NCBI GenBank assembly: GCA_910579145.1
Contig: CAJTTQ010000004.1
Location: 1-16,033, forward strand
Length of the DNA stretch: 16,033 nucleotides
Direction of reading: 5' to 3'
Origin: an uncultured Eubacterium sp.
Lineage (GTDB): Bacteria > Bacillota > Clostridia > Lachnospirales > Lachnospiraceae
Within the stretch, counting starts at the first letter, position 1, and every line of letters begins with the position of its first letter. Position numbers and translations under genes: made by a program. The notes beneath the pieces are model-generated. The model did not search any database, was not told the origin of the DNA, and saw nothing but the letters and a program-made list of their open reading frames with translations. Below, one piece after another: positions 7,089 to 15,561 of the stretch.

Positions 7089-8105
7089 ATGAAAATATTA
7101 GTTACCGGCGGCGCCGGTTATATCGGATCGCATACATGCGTTGAACTTTTGGAAAACGGCTATGAGGTCGTTATCGTGGATAACCTTTATAATGCCAGCC
7201 GCGAGGCTGTCAGCCGCGTGGAGGAAATCACGGGTAGGAAGATCACTTTTTATCAGGTAGATCTATTGGATCGAAAGGAATTAGACCACATATTTGATCA
7301 GGAGAACATCGATGCCGTCATTCACTTTGCCGGCTTGAAAGCAGTCGGCGAGTCCGTCTCAAAACCGATCGAATACTACCATAACAATCTGACTGGAACG
7401 CTTCACCTCGTTGACTGCATGAACGCGCACAACGTAAAAAACATTATTTTCAGTTCTTCTGCCACCGTATACGGTGAACCGGAATCGGTTCCGGTTACAG
7501 AAACGTGTCCGAAAGGTTCACCGACCAACCCGTACGGATGGACAAAATGGATGCTGGAGCAGATCCTTACCGACCTTCACACCGCTGACCCGGAATGGAA
7601 TGTCATCCTTCTGCGCTATTTCAATCCGATCGGCGCGCACGAAAGCGGCCGGATCGGCGAAGATCCAAAAGGGATCCCAAACAATCTCGTTCCTTATGTG
7701 GCACAGGTAGCCGTCGGAAAACGGGACTGTCTCGGCGTCTTTGGAAATGACTACAAAACACATGACGGTACGGGCGTCCGAGACTACATCCATGTGATGG
7801 ATCTGGCATCCGGTCATGTAAAAGCCATTTCAAAATTTTCCGATACTCCTGATGTGAGGATCTATAATCTCGGAACCGGAAACGGCTACAGTGTTTTGGA
7901 CGTCGTACATGCTTATGAAAAAGCGTGCGGACATGAAATCAAATATGAATTCAAACCACGGCGCGCCGGTGATACCGATGAACTTTTCTCTGACAGCGCC
8001 AAGGCAAACGAAGAACTCGGCTGGAAAGCAAAATACAACATCGACGATATGTGCGCCCATTCGTGGAATTGGCAGAGTAACAATCCAGATGGATATGCAA
8101 AATAA
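7089..8105 (+). CDS. galE: UDP-glucose 4-epimerase
   Basis: GalE interconverts UDP-glucose and UDP-galactose with bound NAD+, linking galactose use to cell-surface polysaccharide synthesis. It is an extended short-chain dehydrogenase of 338 aa, the same length as Escherichia coli GalE. The NAD+-binding motif GGAGYIGS is at residues 7-14, and the catalytic Ser124, Tyr149 and Lys153 (NPYGWTK) fall at exactly the E. coli positions. The C-terminal substrate region reads KPRRAGDTDELFSD. The residue matching the E. coli gatekeeper Tyr299 is Leu300, which might widen the pocket towards N-acetylated sugars; that is inference. It is the second gene of the gal pair and is followed by a strong terminator. 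Confidence 0.97.
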   Translation: MKILVTGGAGYIGSHTCVELLENGYEVVIVDNLYNASREAVSRVEEITGRKITFYQVDLLDRKELDHIFDQENIDAVIHFAGLKAVGESVSKPIEYYHNNLTGTLHLVDCMNAHNVKNIIFSSSATVYGEPESVPVTETCPKGSPTNPYGWTKWMLEQILTDLHTADPEWNVILLRYFNPIGAHESGRIGEDPKGIPNNLVPYVAQVAVGKRDCLGVFGNDYKTHDGTGVRDYIHVMDLASGHVKAISKFSDTPDVRIYNLGTGNGYSVLDVVHAYEKACGHEIKYEFKPRRAGDTDELFSDSAKANEELGWKAKYNIDDMCAHSWNWQSNNPDGYAK

Positions 8106-8129
8106 AAAATAACACAAGGGAACGTAAAA

Positions 8130-8183
8130 ACAGCCGCCTGAACCGGCTTGATCAAAAGACCGGTTCGGGCGGCTGTTCCTTTT
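8130..8183. terminator. Bidirectional intrinsic terminator between converging operons
   Basis: ACAGCCGCC-T-GAACCGG (8130-8146) pairs with CCGGTTC-G-GGCGGCTGT (8160-8176), giving about 16 pairs with one mismatch. A T-rich tract follows on the plus strand, and a run of five A residues precedes it, which becomes a T tract on the minus strand. It can end galK-galE transcripts and also the opposing operon that stops at 8205. Confidence 0.92.
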
Positions 8184-8204
8184 TTACCTTTTTTGTCCAT
8201 CGTC

Positions 8205-10730
8205 TCACTTTTTGATATAGTAATTACACTTTTTCAGCATTTTTCTGTATTGTGCAGCCTTTGATTTCGGTAAAGATATTTTTAACTTCCGGTTCAGGCC
8301 GTTGAATGACTTTTTCGTCACCTTTTTTAGACTGGTTGACTTTATATTCAGCTTCTTTACCTTTTTGCATCCTTTAAACGCGTTTCCCTGAATCGACGTA
8401 ATGACAAAGGAAACACCATTTTTATTCACTTTTTTCGGGATGACGATCGTTGCTGTTTTTTTCGATTTCACACCGATCACGGACAGCTGTCCCGCTTTTC
8501 CATTCACCTTCGTCACTTTATACTTTAAGTTACCGGCAGTGAATAGATCGCCCTTTTTCATCTTGCGTACTTCCTGTGCAGACCCGCCGTCCGATGGCGG
8601 CTGCGTAACTGCCGCATGAGGCCCGCCTTGATTTACAGACGGTGTCCCGTCCGGTTTTTCCGTCGGACTTTGTCCTGACCCTATCGTCGTATCTCCCGGT
8701 TTCTCGGTCGGATTTTCTCCCGGCTTCATCGTCGGCGTACCGCCCGGCCTCTCGGTCGGACTCCCACCCGGTTTTTCCGTCGGATTTTCTCCCGGCCTTT
8801 CTGTCGGACTCTCTCCCGGTTTTATCGTCGGCGTTTCTCCCGGTCTCATCGTCGGCGTTTCTCCCGGTTTTTCCGTCGGGTTTTCTCCCGGCCTCATCGT
8901 CGGCGTTTCTCCCGGTTTTTCCGTCGGATTTTCCCCCGGTCTCATCGTCGGTATTTCTCCCGGCTTTGCCGTCGATGTCTCCCCCGGCCTTTCCGTCGGA
9001 TTTTCTCCCGGCTCCATCGTCGGTGTCTCCCCTGGCTCTGCGGTCGGTGTCTCTTCCGGCTTCGCGGCCGGTGTTTGCTCCGGCACTGCTTCCCCGACAG
9101 TAACTACACACGATGCCGTCGATCCGCCTGCTGATGACTTTGCGTAAATCGTTGCTGTGCCCGCCCCGCGTATCGCGATGCGTACTTCTTCTCCCGACAC
9201 TGCCTTTACATAAGGCGTTATTACATCTGCCACACGTTCATTCGAGGAATAGAACGTGATATAATCGTCACTTCCTTCTGTCGCAGAAGAAATTGTGATG
9301 ACCTGCTCCTCTCTGTCCTCTTCAGCGACAGCTATTTCCGTCTCAGAGAATGAAAATGCAGCGGCCGGAGTCTGTGACGCAAATAAGTCAGCCGCATCCT
9401 CGAAAATGAGCATACCATAATCCCGCTGGGTCGAATACGTAAACCCTGAAATTCCCAGCGCCTGAGCCACATGCTGCAGCACATCCGTATCTGACAGCAT
9501 CAACATACATTTTTCTTCCGGCGCCAGAATCTTGGCTTTCTTTAAAAAAGTCCTTGCCGCTCCCACATCTCCTATCGTTTCCGCCGTACCGTACGCGGCA
9601 TATCTGACAAAATACGTATAGTCCATGCTGTTCCCGAGTGACGGCATCTCGTATTGCCATGAAAAACCACTTCCTGCCGTCGAGTCCGGCGTATGGCGCT
9701 TTTCAAAAATATTCTTTGGCATGGCAAAGAACGCGTATTGGTTCTTAGTTGCTCCCTTCGGGTCATCCCATGTCGCATCCATGTAATAATACATGTTTCC
9801 GCCATCAAAGGAAACCGCATTCCACGCGTGGCCCCCGCCGCCTGCCTGGCCTACAATATACACATTCGGTACATCCAGTATGTTCAGGATAAACGAAAAT
9901 GCTTTTGCGTACCCTTCACACACTGCCTTATGATGAGCACTGTCAAACACACCAACGACACTATGCGCCCAATCTTCGGATTCCGGCGTGGAGCCATCGG
10001 ATTTGTACGCATAATCGATCGTCTTGATCAAATGGTCATAAACGACTCTTACCTTTTCATAGACGCCATCTGCCTGATCGGCCACACCCAGATACTCCGT
10101 AACGGCGCTTTCTATCGTCGTATACATCTGCCTCACACCGCGGAGGTCCGTTTCATACATACTCTCCACCACTGGCATCAGTTCCGAATTCGAATACGCA
10201 ATACCACCGAGCCAAAACAGCCAGGGATGATCCGCACGGAACGCAACCCATGCCCGGATGGCCTCATCTATATCTATCCCCGCCCTCGAAAAGTCAACTT
10301 TAAACGGGGTGTACTGCACCGTACCATCACCATAGCTGATCGATTCAAACTCGGCTTCGTCCGCGCCCATCCGGTCAAAATTCGCCAGTGATGTTTCCAG
10401 CGATAAGTAAAAACCCTGCTGTTTGGCAGAAAGGCTGGCAAATCCATAAGTTCCCGTTCCCTTTTGAAAAATCGTCTGAACTCGATTGGCGCGCAATGAT
10501 TTCTCATACGAAGGTACTTTCGCCGCCTGGCCCTCATCCACCCAGACGGCCTTCGGTATGCTAACTCCGCCTTCCGGTATTTCCGGCTCCGCCATATGGA
10601 TCGTCTGTTTCCCCTCTGATCCAAGTATCTCTGCCGCAGACGCGCGGTCACTCGAGACATAGATTGAATTTCCTAAAAGGACCGCACAAAGCAGCATCGC
10701 CAACGCGGTTCTGATTCTTTTCTCTCTCAT
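8205..10730 (-). CDS. Secreted transglutaminase-like protein with Big_2 domain, octapeptide stalk and LRR-like tail
   Basis: 841 aa. A signal peptide (about residues 1-33, hydrophobic 9-20, ending ASAA) sends it out of the cell. Residues about 195-345 form a transglutaminase/peptidase-like core with Cys271 (AVCEGYAKA), His301 (GHAWN) and Asp318 (MDATWDDP), the expected Cys-His-Asp triad. About 465-545 resembles a bacterial Ig-like (Big_2) domain (YSSNERVADV, GAGTATIYA). Residues 558-700 are about 17 imperfect octapeptides of the PGETPTMR/PGENPTEK kind. Residues 723-841 are lysine-rich with an LRR_5/BspA-like NAFKGCKKVKKL segment, as in many Lachnospiraceae surface proteins. There is no LPXTG. 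Its ATG overlaps the GH3 stop by 4 bp, so it is translationally coupled, and AAGGAGAGAG also precedes the ATG. Substrate unknown: protein crosslinking, proteolysis or peptidoglycan-peptide cleavage are all possible. Confidence 0.85.
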   Translation of the reverse strand: MREKRIRTALAMLLCAVLLGNSIYVSSDRASAAEILGSEGKQTIHMAEPEIPEGGVSIPKAVWVDEGQAAKVPSYEKSLRANRVQTIFQKGTGTYGFASLSAKQQGFYLSLETSLANFDRMGADEAEFESISYGDGTVQYTPFKVDFSRAGIDIDEAIRAWVAFRADHPWLFWLGGIAYSNSELMPVVESMYETDLRGVRQMYTTIESAVTEYLGVADQADGVYEKVRVVYDHLIKTIDYAYKSDGSTPESEDWAHSVVGVFDSAHHKAVCEGYAKAFSFILNILDVPNVYIVGQAGGGGHAWNAVSFDGGNMYYYMDATWDDPKGATKNQYAFFAMPKNIFEKRHTPDSTAGSGFSWQYEMPSLGNSMDYTYFVRYAAYGTAETIGDVGAARTFLKKAKILAPEEKCMLMLSDTDVLQHVAQALGISGFTYSTQRDYGMLIFEDAADLFASQTPAAAFSFSETEIAVAEEDREEQVITISSATEGSDDYITFYSSNERVADVITPYVKAVSGEEVRIAIRGAGTATIYAKSSAGGSTASCVVTVGEAVPEQTPAAKPEETPTAEPGETPTMEPGENPTERPGETSTAKPGEIPTMRPGENPTEKPGETPTMRPGENPTEKPGETPTMRPGETPTIKPGESPTERPGENPTEKPGGSPTERPGGTPTMKPGENPTEKPGDTTIGSGQSPTEKPDGTPSVNQGGPHAAVTQPPSDGGSAQEVRKMKKGDLFTAGNLKYKVTKVNGKAGQLSVIGVKSKKTATIVIPKKVNKNGVSFVITSIQGNAFKGCKKVKKLNIKSTSLKKVTKKSFNGLNRKLKISLPKSKAAQYRKMLKKCNYYIKK
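8631..9059 (-). repeat. 24-bp tandem repeats encoding Pro/Thr/Glu/Lys octapeptides
   Basis: About 17 in-frame units of 24 bp encode variants of P-G-E-(T/N/S)-P-T-(M/E/A)-(R/K/E). Several copies alternate PGETPTMR with PGENPTEK, giving a 48-bp higher-order period. One unit near the C-terminal end is one residue short. Such Pro/Thr-rich segments usually act as an extended stalk through the cell wall. Confidence 0.93.
10727..10730 (-). other. ATGA stop-start overlap coupling the GH3 and transglutaminase-like genes
   Basis: On the minus strand the GH3 stop TGA (10729-10727) shares bases with the ATG of the next gene (10730-10728). This 4-bp overlap normally lets terminating ribosomes restart, tying the level of the secreted protein to that of the cytoplasmic glycosidase. 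A purine-rich AAGGAGAGAG just upstream would also allow direct initiation. Confidence 0.9.
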
Positions 10731-13144
10731 TTGATCTCTCTCCTTCCCGGGCCTTCCTCCGGCCGGTTTATCATTTTCACGGATACCTCCCTGCCATAAA
10801 ACCTTGCAAATGCCGGTGTCGTCATAAGCTGGCGGCAGATATTCCCCGCATTCCTCTGCAGCTCACCCCGGGTAAGGACTCCATTTTCCAGTTCTTTCTG
10901 TGTATTATCGCCGGCCACATTCTGATCCGCCTGTTCACACACCATATACAGGTCATTTTGCGCCATCGCCATAGCAGCGAGATCCGTTTTTTCGGCTTTC
11001 CCGCTCTGCCCCTGGCGGCTGATCTTTGCCCACCAGTCCGTCATGACGATCCCATCAAATCCCCATTCATTTCGAAGGATCTCGGTATTTAGCTCAAAGC
11101 GCCCGGCCGTCCAGACGCCATTGAGGGAACCGTACGTTGTCATAATAGAATCCGCTCCGCCCTCTTTGACCGCAATCTCAAAGCCTTTCAGATAAATTTC
11201 CCTCAGCGCCCGCTCCGATACGACGCTGTCAATCTCCATACGTTTCGTCTCCTGGTTATTGGCGGCAAAATGCTTGAGCGTCCCTGTCACCCCGGTGCTT
11301 TTCAGGCCGCGGAGCACGGCGGCAGCCATCTTCCCCGTCAAAAACGGGTCTTCTGAGAAATATTCAAAATTCCTCCCATTCAGCGGATGCCGGTGAATGT
11401 TTACCCCGGGGCCAAGCAGATTATCCACTTGGTGGAACACCATCTCCATTCCGGTATAAGAATAGAGTTTCTGTATCAACGGCACATTAAACGTACACGC
11501 CATCAGTGTTCCGTTCGGCAGGCTAAACGCCTTCTCGCCACTGTCCATCCGTATACCGGACGGCCCATCCGAACAGCACCCGCACGGAATCCCGAGTGCT
11601 TTCAAATGGTCGGAAATCCCCCCATATGCCGCGGCCGTTCCCGGTGTGACTTTCGGACTGCCCATCCCCTCTCCGCGGATGATGCAGCACAGATCGTCGT
11701 CATGGAGCTGAGCGATAAACTGTTCCATCGATACCGCCCCCTCTGCCACATCACACAAACGGTATCCCATATCCCCCGTATACGCGATGTCCGGCGGGAT
11801 CTGACTCTTTCGTTTTGCTTCCTCCTGCTCGCCGCCGGCCAGAACCGGTTCATACGCGATTTTCAGTTCTTCGGCATCCGGCATCCCCGGCTGCATCCGT
11901 TCAAACGGCACGACGGGCGCCAGATTTTGTTTTAATTCCTGCACAATTTGTAAGCTGTCGAGTGAAAACTGCCCGGCACATTTCGCGTCCCTTACATTTT
12001 TTCCCACATATACACGATAATCACCCGGTTCAAGCACATAACAATACGGGTGGCCCGAAGCGCCGGTATCGTCATAAGAAGCATATTCATAGCGCGAAAT
12101 GTGGAATGGGATCGACTCAGTCTCTCCCGGTGCCAGTTCATCCGTCTTCGCAAATGCCGCCAGCACCCTGGACGGTTTTCCCAAAACACCCTGCGGCGCC
12201 TCCACATAAACCTGTACCACCTGTTTTCCCAAAACGGGCCCGGTGTTTTTCACCGTTACCACAAAGGACAGATCTCCCCCGTCTTCTTCCCATCCGCTCA
12301 CGGTCTCAAAAAACTCCGTATACGAGAGGCCAAAACCAAACGGATATAAGACGGCTTGTTTCGCCATTGTCTCAAAAAAGCGGTATCCGACATAGATATC
12401 CTCTTTATAATAATTTCTTTCCTTATCACCAAAGTTTTTTGTGGATGGATAATCCTCGATATGAGACGCGATCGTATCCGCCAGTCTTCCTGACGGATTC
12501 ACTTTTCCGGTCAGGACATCCACCGCACCGTACCCGCCGAGCATCCCACCCTGCCACACATAAAGCAGGGCATCGCACTCACGCAGGCACGGGTGTCCCA
12601 TATCCACAATATTTCCAACATTAAATAAAACAATGACGCGCCCAAAGTGGGCACGTACCTTTTCGATCATGGCCGCTTCCGCGTCCGAGAGACGGTAGGA
12701 TCCCTTTTCGTCCACATGGTCACGGTCTTCCCCGGCTGTCCTCCCGATGATTACGATAGCCGCATCATTATGACGTCCAGCTTTTTCTAAAAGCATCTCG
12801 TCCAACGTCATTTCCAACTGCGACCAGGGTTCCTGCGCCCATCCTGGCCCCTCATCAAACTTATGTTCCAATTCCCACGCGTCATAAACTGCCAGAACAT
12901 CCTGATCCACAATAAGATGCGGTGTTTCAAGCAGGGCATCCAGTATGCCGGTCACATGCGAAACATTGACCAATCCTCCCGAACCGGTACCGCTCTTATA
13001 ATAATGGCGCTGGATCCTCCCAAACACAGCTACCCTGCCGCCTTTCACAAGCGGCAGGGCAGCATGTTCGTTTTTCAAAAGCACGCATCCTTCCGCGGCG
13101 GTATCTCGCGCCGCCGACATGTATTCGTTCCAATCCAATACCAT
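10727..13144 (-). CDS. Glycoside hydrolase family 3 enzyme with circularly permuted domain order
   Basis: 805 aa, probably a beta-glucosidase or related exo-glycosidase. The usual GH3 order is reversed. The C-terminal-type alpha/beta sandwich domain comes first (about 10-275: AAEGCVLLKNEHAALPL, then VNPSGRLADT and YPFGFGLSYTEF). A fibronectin III-like domain follows (about 285-395). The TIM-barrel catalytic domain is last (about 475-780), with GRNFEYFSEDP at 590-600, KHFAANNQE at 624-632 and the nucleophile Asp703 in GIVMTDWW. The acid/base may lie in TAGEDRD (137-143). This order is known from Butyrivibrio and Ruminococcus beta-glucosidases. There is no signal peptide, so it is cytoplasmic and would act on imported oligosaccharides. 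GGAGGA lies six bases before the ATG. It follows the 796-aa secreted protein by 26 bases and overlaps the next gene by 4 bp. The exact sugar specificity cannot be read here. Confidence 0.93.
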   Translation of the reverse strand: MVLDWNEYMSAARDTAAEGCVLLKNEHAALPLVKGGRVAVFGRIQRHYYKSGTGSGGLVNVSHVTGILDALLETPHLIVDQDVLAVYDAWELEHKFDEGPGWAQEPWSQLEMTLDEMLLEKAGRHNDAAIVIIGRTAGEDRDHVDEKGSYRLSDAEAAMIEKVRAHFGRVIVLFNVGNIVDMGHPCLRECDALLYVWQGGMLGGYGAVDVLTGKVNPSGRLADTIASHIEDYPSTKNFGDKERNYYKEDIYVGYRFFETMAKQAVLYPFGFGLSYTEFFETVSGWEEDGGDLSFVVTVKNTGPVLGKQVVQVYVEAPQGVLGKPSRVLAAFAKTDELAPGETESIPFHISRYEYASYDDTGASGHPYCYVLEPGDYRVYVGKNVRDAKCAGQFSLDSLQIVQELKQNLAPVVPFERMQPGMPDAEELKIAYEPVLAGGEQEEAKRKSQIPPDIAYTGDMGYRLCDVAEGAVSMEQFIAQLHDDDLCCIIRGEGMGSPKVTPGTAAAYGGISDHLKALGIPCGCCSDGPSGIRMDSGEKAFSLPNGTLMACTFNVPLIQKLYSYTGMEMVFHQVDNLLGPGVNIHRHPLNGRNFEYFSEDPFLTGKMAAAVLRGLKSTGVTGTLKHFAANNQETKRMEIDSVVSERALREIYLKGFEIAVKEGGADSIMTTYGSLNGVWTAGRFELNTEILRNEWGFDGIVMTDWWAKISRQGQSGKAEKTDLAAMAMAQNDLYMVCEQADQNVAGDNTQKELENGVLTRGELQRNAGNICRQLMTTPAFARFYGREVSVKMINRPEEGPGRREIK

Positions 13145-13170
13145 ACGTTATCCTCCATCAAACAAAACAA

Positions 13171-15561
13171 TCAATAATTGACCCTCTGTATCATAACTAC
13201 CTTTCCTCCCCGGATATACACATACAAACGTGTATAGTCACTCTCAAAGATCCATTGGAGCGCTCCTGTCCCCCAGTCGTTTCTCCGTATCAGAGACCCC
13301 CATGTCGTATTTACCACATCCTTAGCAGACATTCCCAGCGCGATATGACTGCCGTGGTACACGGTGGTCCTGTCCGTATATTTCTTCTTCCCAAACTGAT
13401 CCTTTAGTACTACGGAAATCTTTGATCCCGTTGCGGGCTTTTTCTTCAGTTTGAACACCATTTTCTTCTTTGACCCATTTATACCGATCTTTTTTGTATA
13501 TGTCTTTCCTCCTGCTTTTACGATCACCTTATCACCTTCTCTCGGTTTGCGGACAGTAACGGCCACAGATGAACTCGTCCGGTAAACCGTACTGCTGATC
13601 TCTGCCGTACTATCACTTGGCTTTGTCCGAGATGATTTAGTATTCGTATATCCCTGAGAAGTAAGGACAGATACTTTTATTTTCGTCCCTTCCGGCTGTG
13701 CTTTCACTCTTGCCGAAAATTTACCATTCTTGCTCGATTTTGTTTTATACGTCTTCTTCCCATACTTTATGGTGACCGCGCTGCCAGGCCACGTTTTACC
13801 CGAAATCTTGTTATCGCCGGAATACAGCGTATTGATCCTTATGCTGGGTTTGATATTCTCAAGTTTAATATCCTCTACCCTCTCATAGCCGTCCGCATCC
13901 TCAAAATGCAGCTGGATGGTCTTTCCGATCTTTTGCATCGGGTAATATCCCGTAAAACGAAAAATGATCTTTTCCTCTTCTTCAGAGCGATCTTCTTCCT
14001 CTTGCTCATCTTCATCGTGATAAACAGGGGCCGGCAGTTTGGCAAACGTACATGGATAAGTTTTTCCATCAATCACGACATAGACCGAGGTGACATTGTT
14101 TTTCACTTTCTGACCCATAAATCCCCCTAAATGGATGTCCCCGACAATCCGGTTCGTTTCGGCCACATAATTATAATAATACTCTTTATCGTCTATTGTC
14201 AAGATGGTTTTCTCATGGGAAACCGCCGTCGTGGAATCATCCTGCAGCCAGGCAGTGATCTGCGTGCCAGGTTTTTGTCTCGGATACCGGACCGTTACGA
14301 CACCACCGTTTTCTTTCGTCGATACTTCACTCGTATACTCCTGTCCCCCGATGCTTACGTACACCTTCGCGCCTTCCGGCACACACTCTGCTACCATATA
14401 TTCAAGAAGCGTCATCTGGTCCTGCACTTTCAAATGAAACAGATTACTAATGACCCCTTTTTCCACCTGGACAGGACATCCGTGCGCGTCACGGAAAATC
14501 AATTTTAACAGATCCGTCTGTTTTTGGTAGGGATATTCCAGTGTAAAGCTTCCATCCTGTGAAATCTCCGCCGAATATTCTGTTTCGTCTATGACGATCG
14601 AAACGGAAACCGGTATTTGTCCCAGCGGATCCGCGCTTACCGTACCGACCGCTTTTTTCGGATAAGCGACATAGTCTATTTTACAGGCGGAAAGATCACA
14701 TTCCTGTAATTCATGCTTCTTTTTTTCCGAACTGCTGCCCGTCGAACTTTCCATCCAGACCGAAACCTCTTTGATCTCATTTGGTATAGCCGGATAGGTA
14801 AGGACCGTAACATTTTGCTTATTCGGATCACCAGCACCATACTCGCTGTGGTATTCTGTCCCGTTTGCGTCAATGCAGATCCGCTCATCGCTGTTTAACT
14901 GACGGTAATCCAAAATGATACGTTCCCGGCACACTTTCATGTGGGGCATGTTCATGACCTTATTTTCAACCACGTATTCCCGAACACTCTGACACCCGTA
15001 TCCATCTTCCAAAAATAAATCTATTTTGGTTCCGGGTTCCTGTACCGGATAGCGGATGACAAATTCCCCTGTCTCGCCCTCTTCCTTTTTGGCCTCATAT
15101 CTTTCAGACCCCAGCTTAACATAAATGCGGGAAATTTTGTTGTTCACATCATTTCCGACCAGGGCACCCGGATAAGCCGTCGCAGATCCCAGGTGAAAGG
15201 AATGTTGTATCGTCTTTGATTCCGGATATGTACTTGCCCCGTCTTTATTTTCGACCCACACCTGATAGTCGCCGGCCGTCAAAGATATTCCTTCCGGATA
15301 TTCCAACTGATACAGAGGATCCGTGCTTTTAATCGTAAAAGGACAACGGACAAGCACTTTGCCCTCTTGATCACCGATGCAGAAGGTCCCGTCCTGGGCC
15401 GTATTCACACCTGCCAGCCTAAAAGATACTGACGTATGGTCAAAGTCCGAGATCTGAACACCCCAGTACAATTTTTCCGTACTTTCTGCCGACACCGTAA
15501 CCCCGCCAAACAGACTGAAGATCATAGCTGCCCCTAACAGTAAACTTAAAATTCGTTTCAT
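13171..15561 (-). CDS. Secreted protein of repeated Ig-like modules with a C-terminal BamE/BLIP-like domain
   Basis: 796 aa from the ATG at 15561, which has AAAGGGGG eight bases upstream; an in-frame TTG one codon earlier is less likely. The first 26 residues form a signal peptide ending VSA. The rest is about seven or eight modules of 75-100 residues, recognisable by repeats such as IYVKLGSERYEA...FVIRYPVQEPGTKIDLFLEDGYG. They resemble bacterial Ig-like domains of the Big_6 kind. A very acidic stretch (about 515-531, HDEDEQEEEDRSEEEEK) interrupts module six. The last two modules are lysine-rich. The final 60 residues (GMSAKDVVNTTWG..., ending GGKVVMIQRVN) resemble the BamE/SmpA or beta-lactamase-inhibitor-protein fold. 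A paralogue lies immediately upstream and the GH3 gene 26 bases downstream. No enzymatic motif is seen; an adhesive, scaffold or carbohydrate-binding role is a guess. Confidence 0.8.
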   Translation of the reverse strand: MKRILSLLLGAAMIFSLFGGVTVSAESTEKLYWGVQISDFDHTSVSFRLAGVNTAQDGTFCIGDQEGKVLVRCPFTIKSTDPLYQLEYPEGISLTAGDYQVWVENKDGASTYPESKTIQHSFHLGSATAYPGALVGNDVNNKISRIYVKLGSERYEAKKEEGETGEFVIRYPVQEPGTKIDLFLEDGYGCQSVREYVVENKVMNMPHMKVCRERIILDYRQLNSDERICIDANGTEYHSEYGAGDPNKQNVTVLTYPAIPNEIKEVSVWMESSTGSSSEKKKHELQECDLSACKIDYVAYPKKAVGTVSADPLGQIPVSVSIVIDETEYSAEISQDGSFTLEYPYQKQTDLLKLIFRDAHGCPVQVEKGVISNLFHLKVQDQMTLLEYMVAECVPEGAKVYVSIGGQEYTSEVSTKENGGVVTVRYPRQKPGTQITAWLQDDSTTAVSHEKTILTIDDKEYYYNYVAETNRIVGDIHLGGFMGQKVKNNVTSVYVVIDGKTYPCTFAKLPAPVYHDEDEQEEEDRSEEEEKIIFRFTGYYPMQKIGKTIQLHFEDADGYERVEDIKLENIKPSIRINTLYSGDNKISGKTWPGSAVTIKYGKKTYKTKSSKNGKFSARVKAQPEGTKIKVSVLTSQGYTNTKSSRTKPSDSTAEISSTVYRTSSSVAVTVRKPREGDKVIVKAGGKTYTKKIGINGSKKKMVFKLKKKPATGSKISVVLKDQFGKKKYTDRTTVYHGSHIALGMSAKDVVNTTWGSLIRRNDWGTGALQWIFESDYTRLYVYIRGGKVVMIQRVNY

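Noticed and set aside
8631..9059. CRISPR-like array
   Set aside because: The units are contiguous 24-bp coding repeats with no unique spacers of constant length and no cas genes.
8530..9111. Alternative frames through the 24-bp repeats (minus strand 8530-9111 and plus strand 8642-9103)
   Set aside because: They stay open only because a repeat of 24 bases, a multiple of three, lacks stops in several frames. The PGE-PT frame is the one fused to recognisable domains.
9693..10391. Plus-strand open frame of 232 codons
   Set aside because: It is antisense to the transglutaminase-like gene, whose catalytic residues and signal peptide show which strand is coding.
11815..12624. Plus-strand open frame of 269 codons
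   Set aside because: It lies entirely antisense to the GH3 gene, has low-complexity His/Pro/Arg-rich composition, no ribosome binding site and no family motif.
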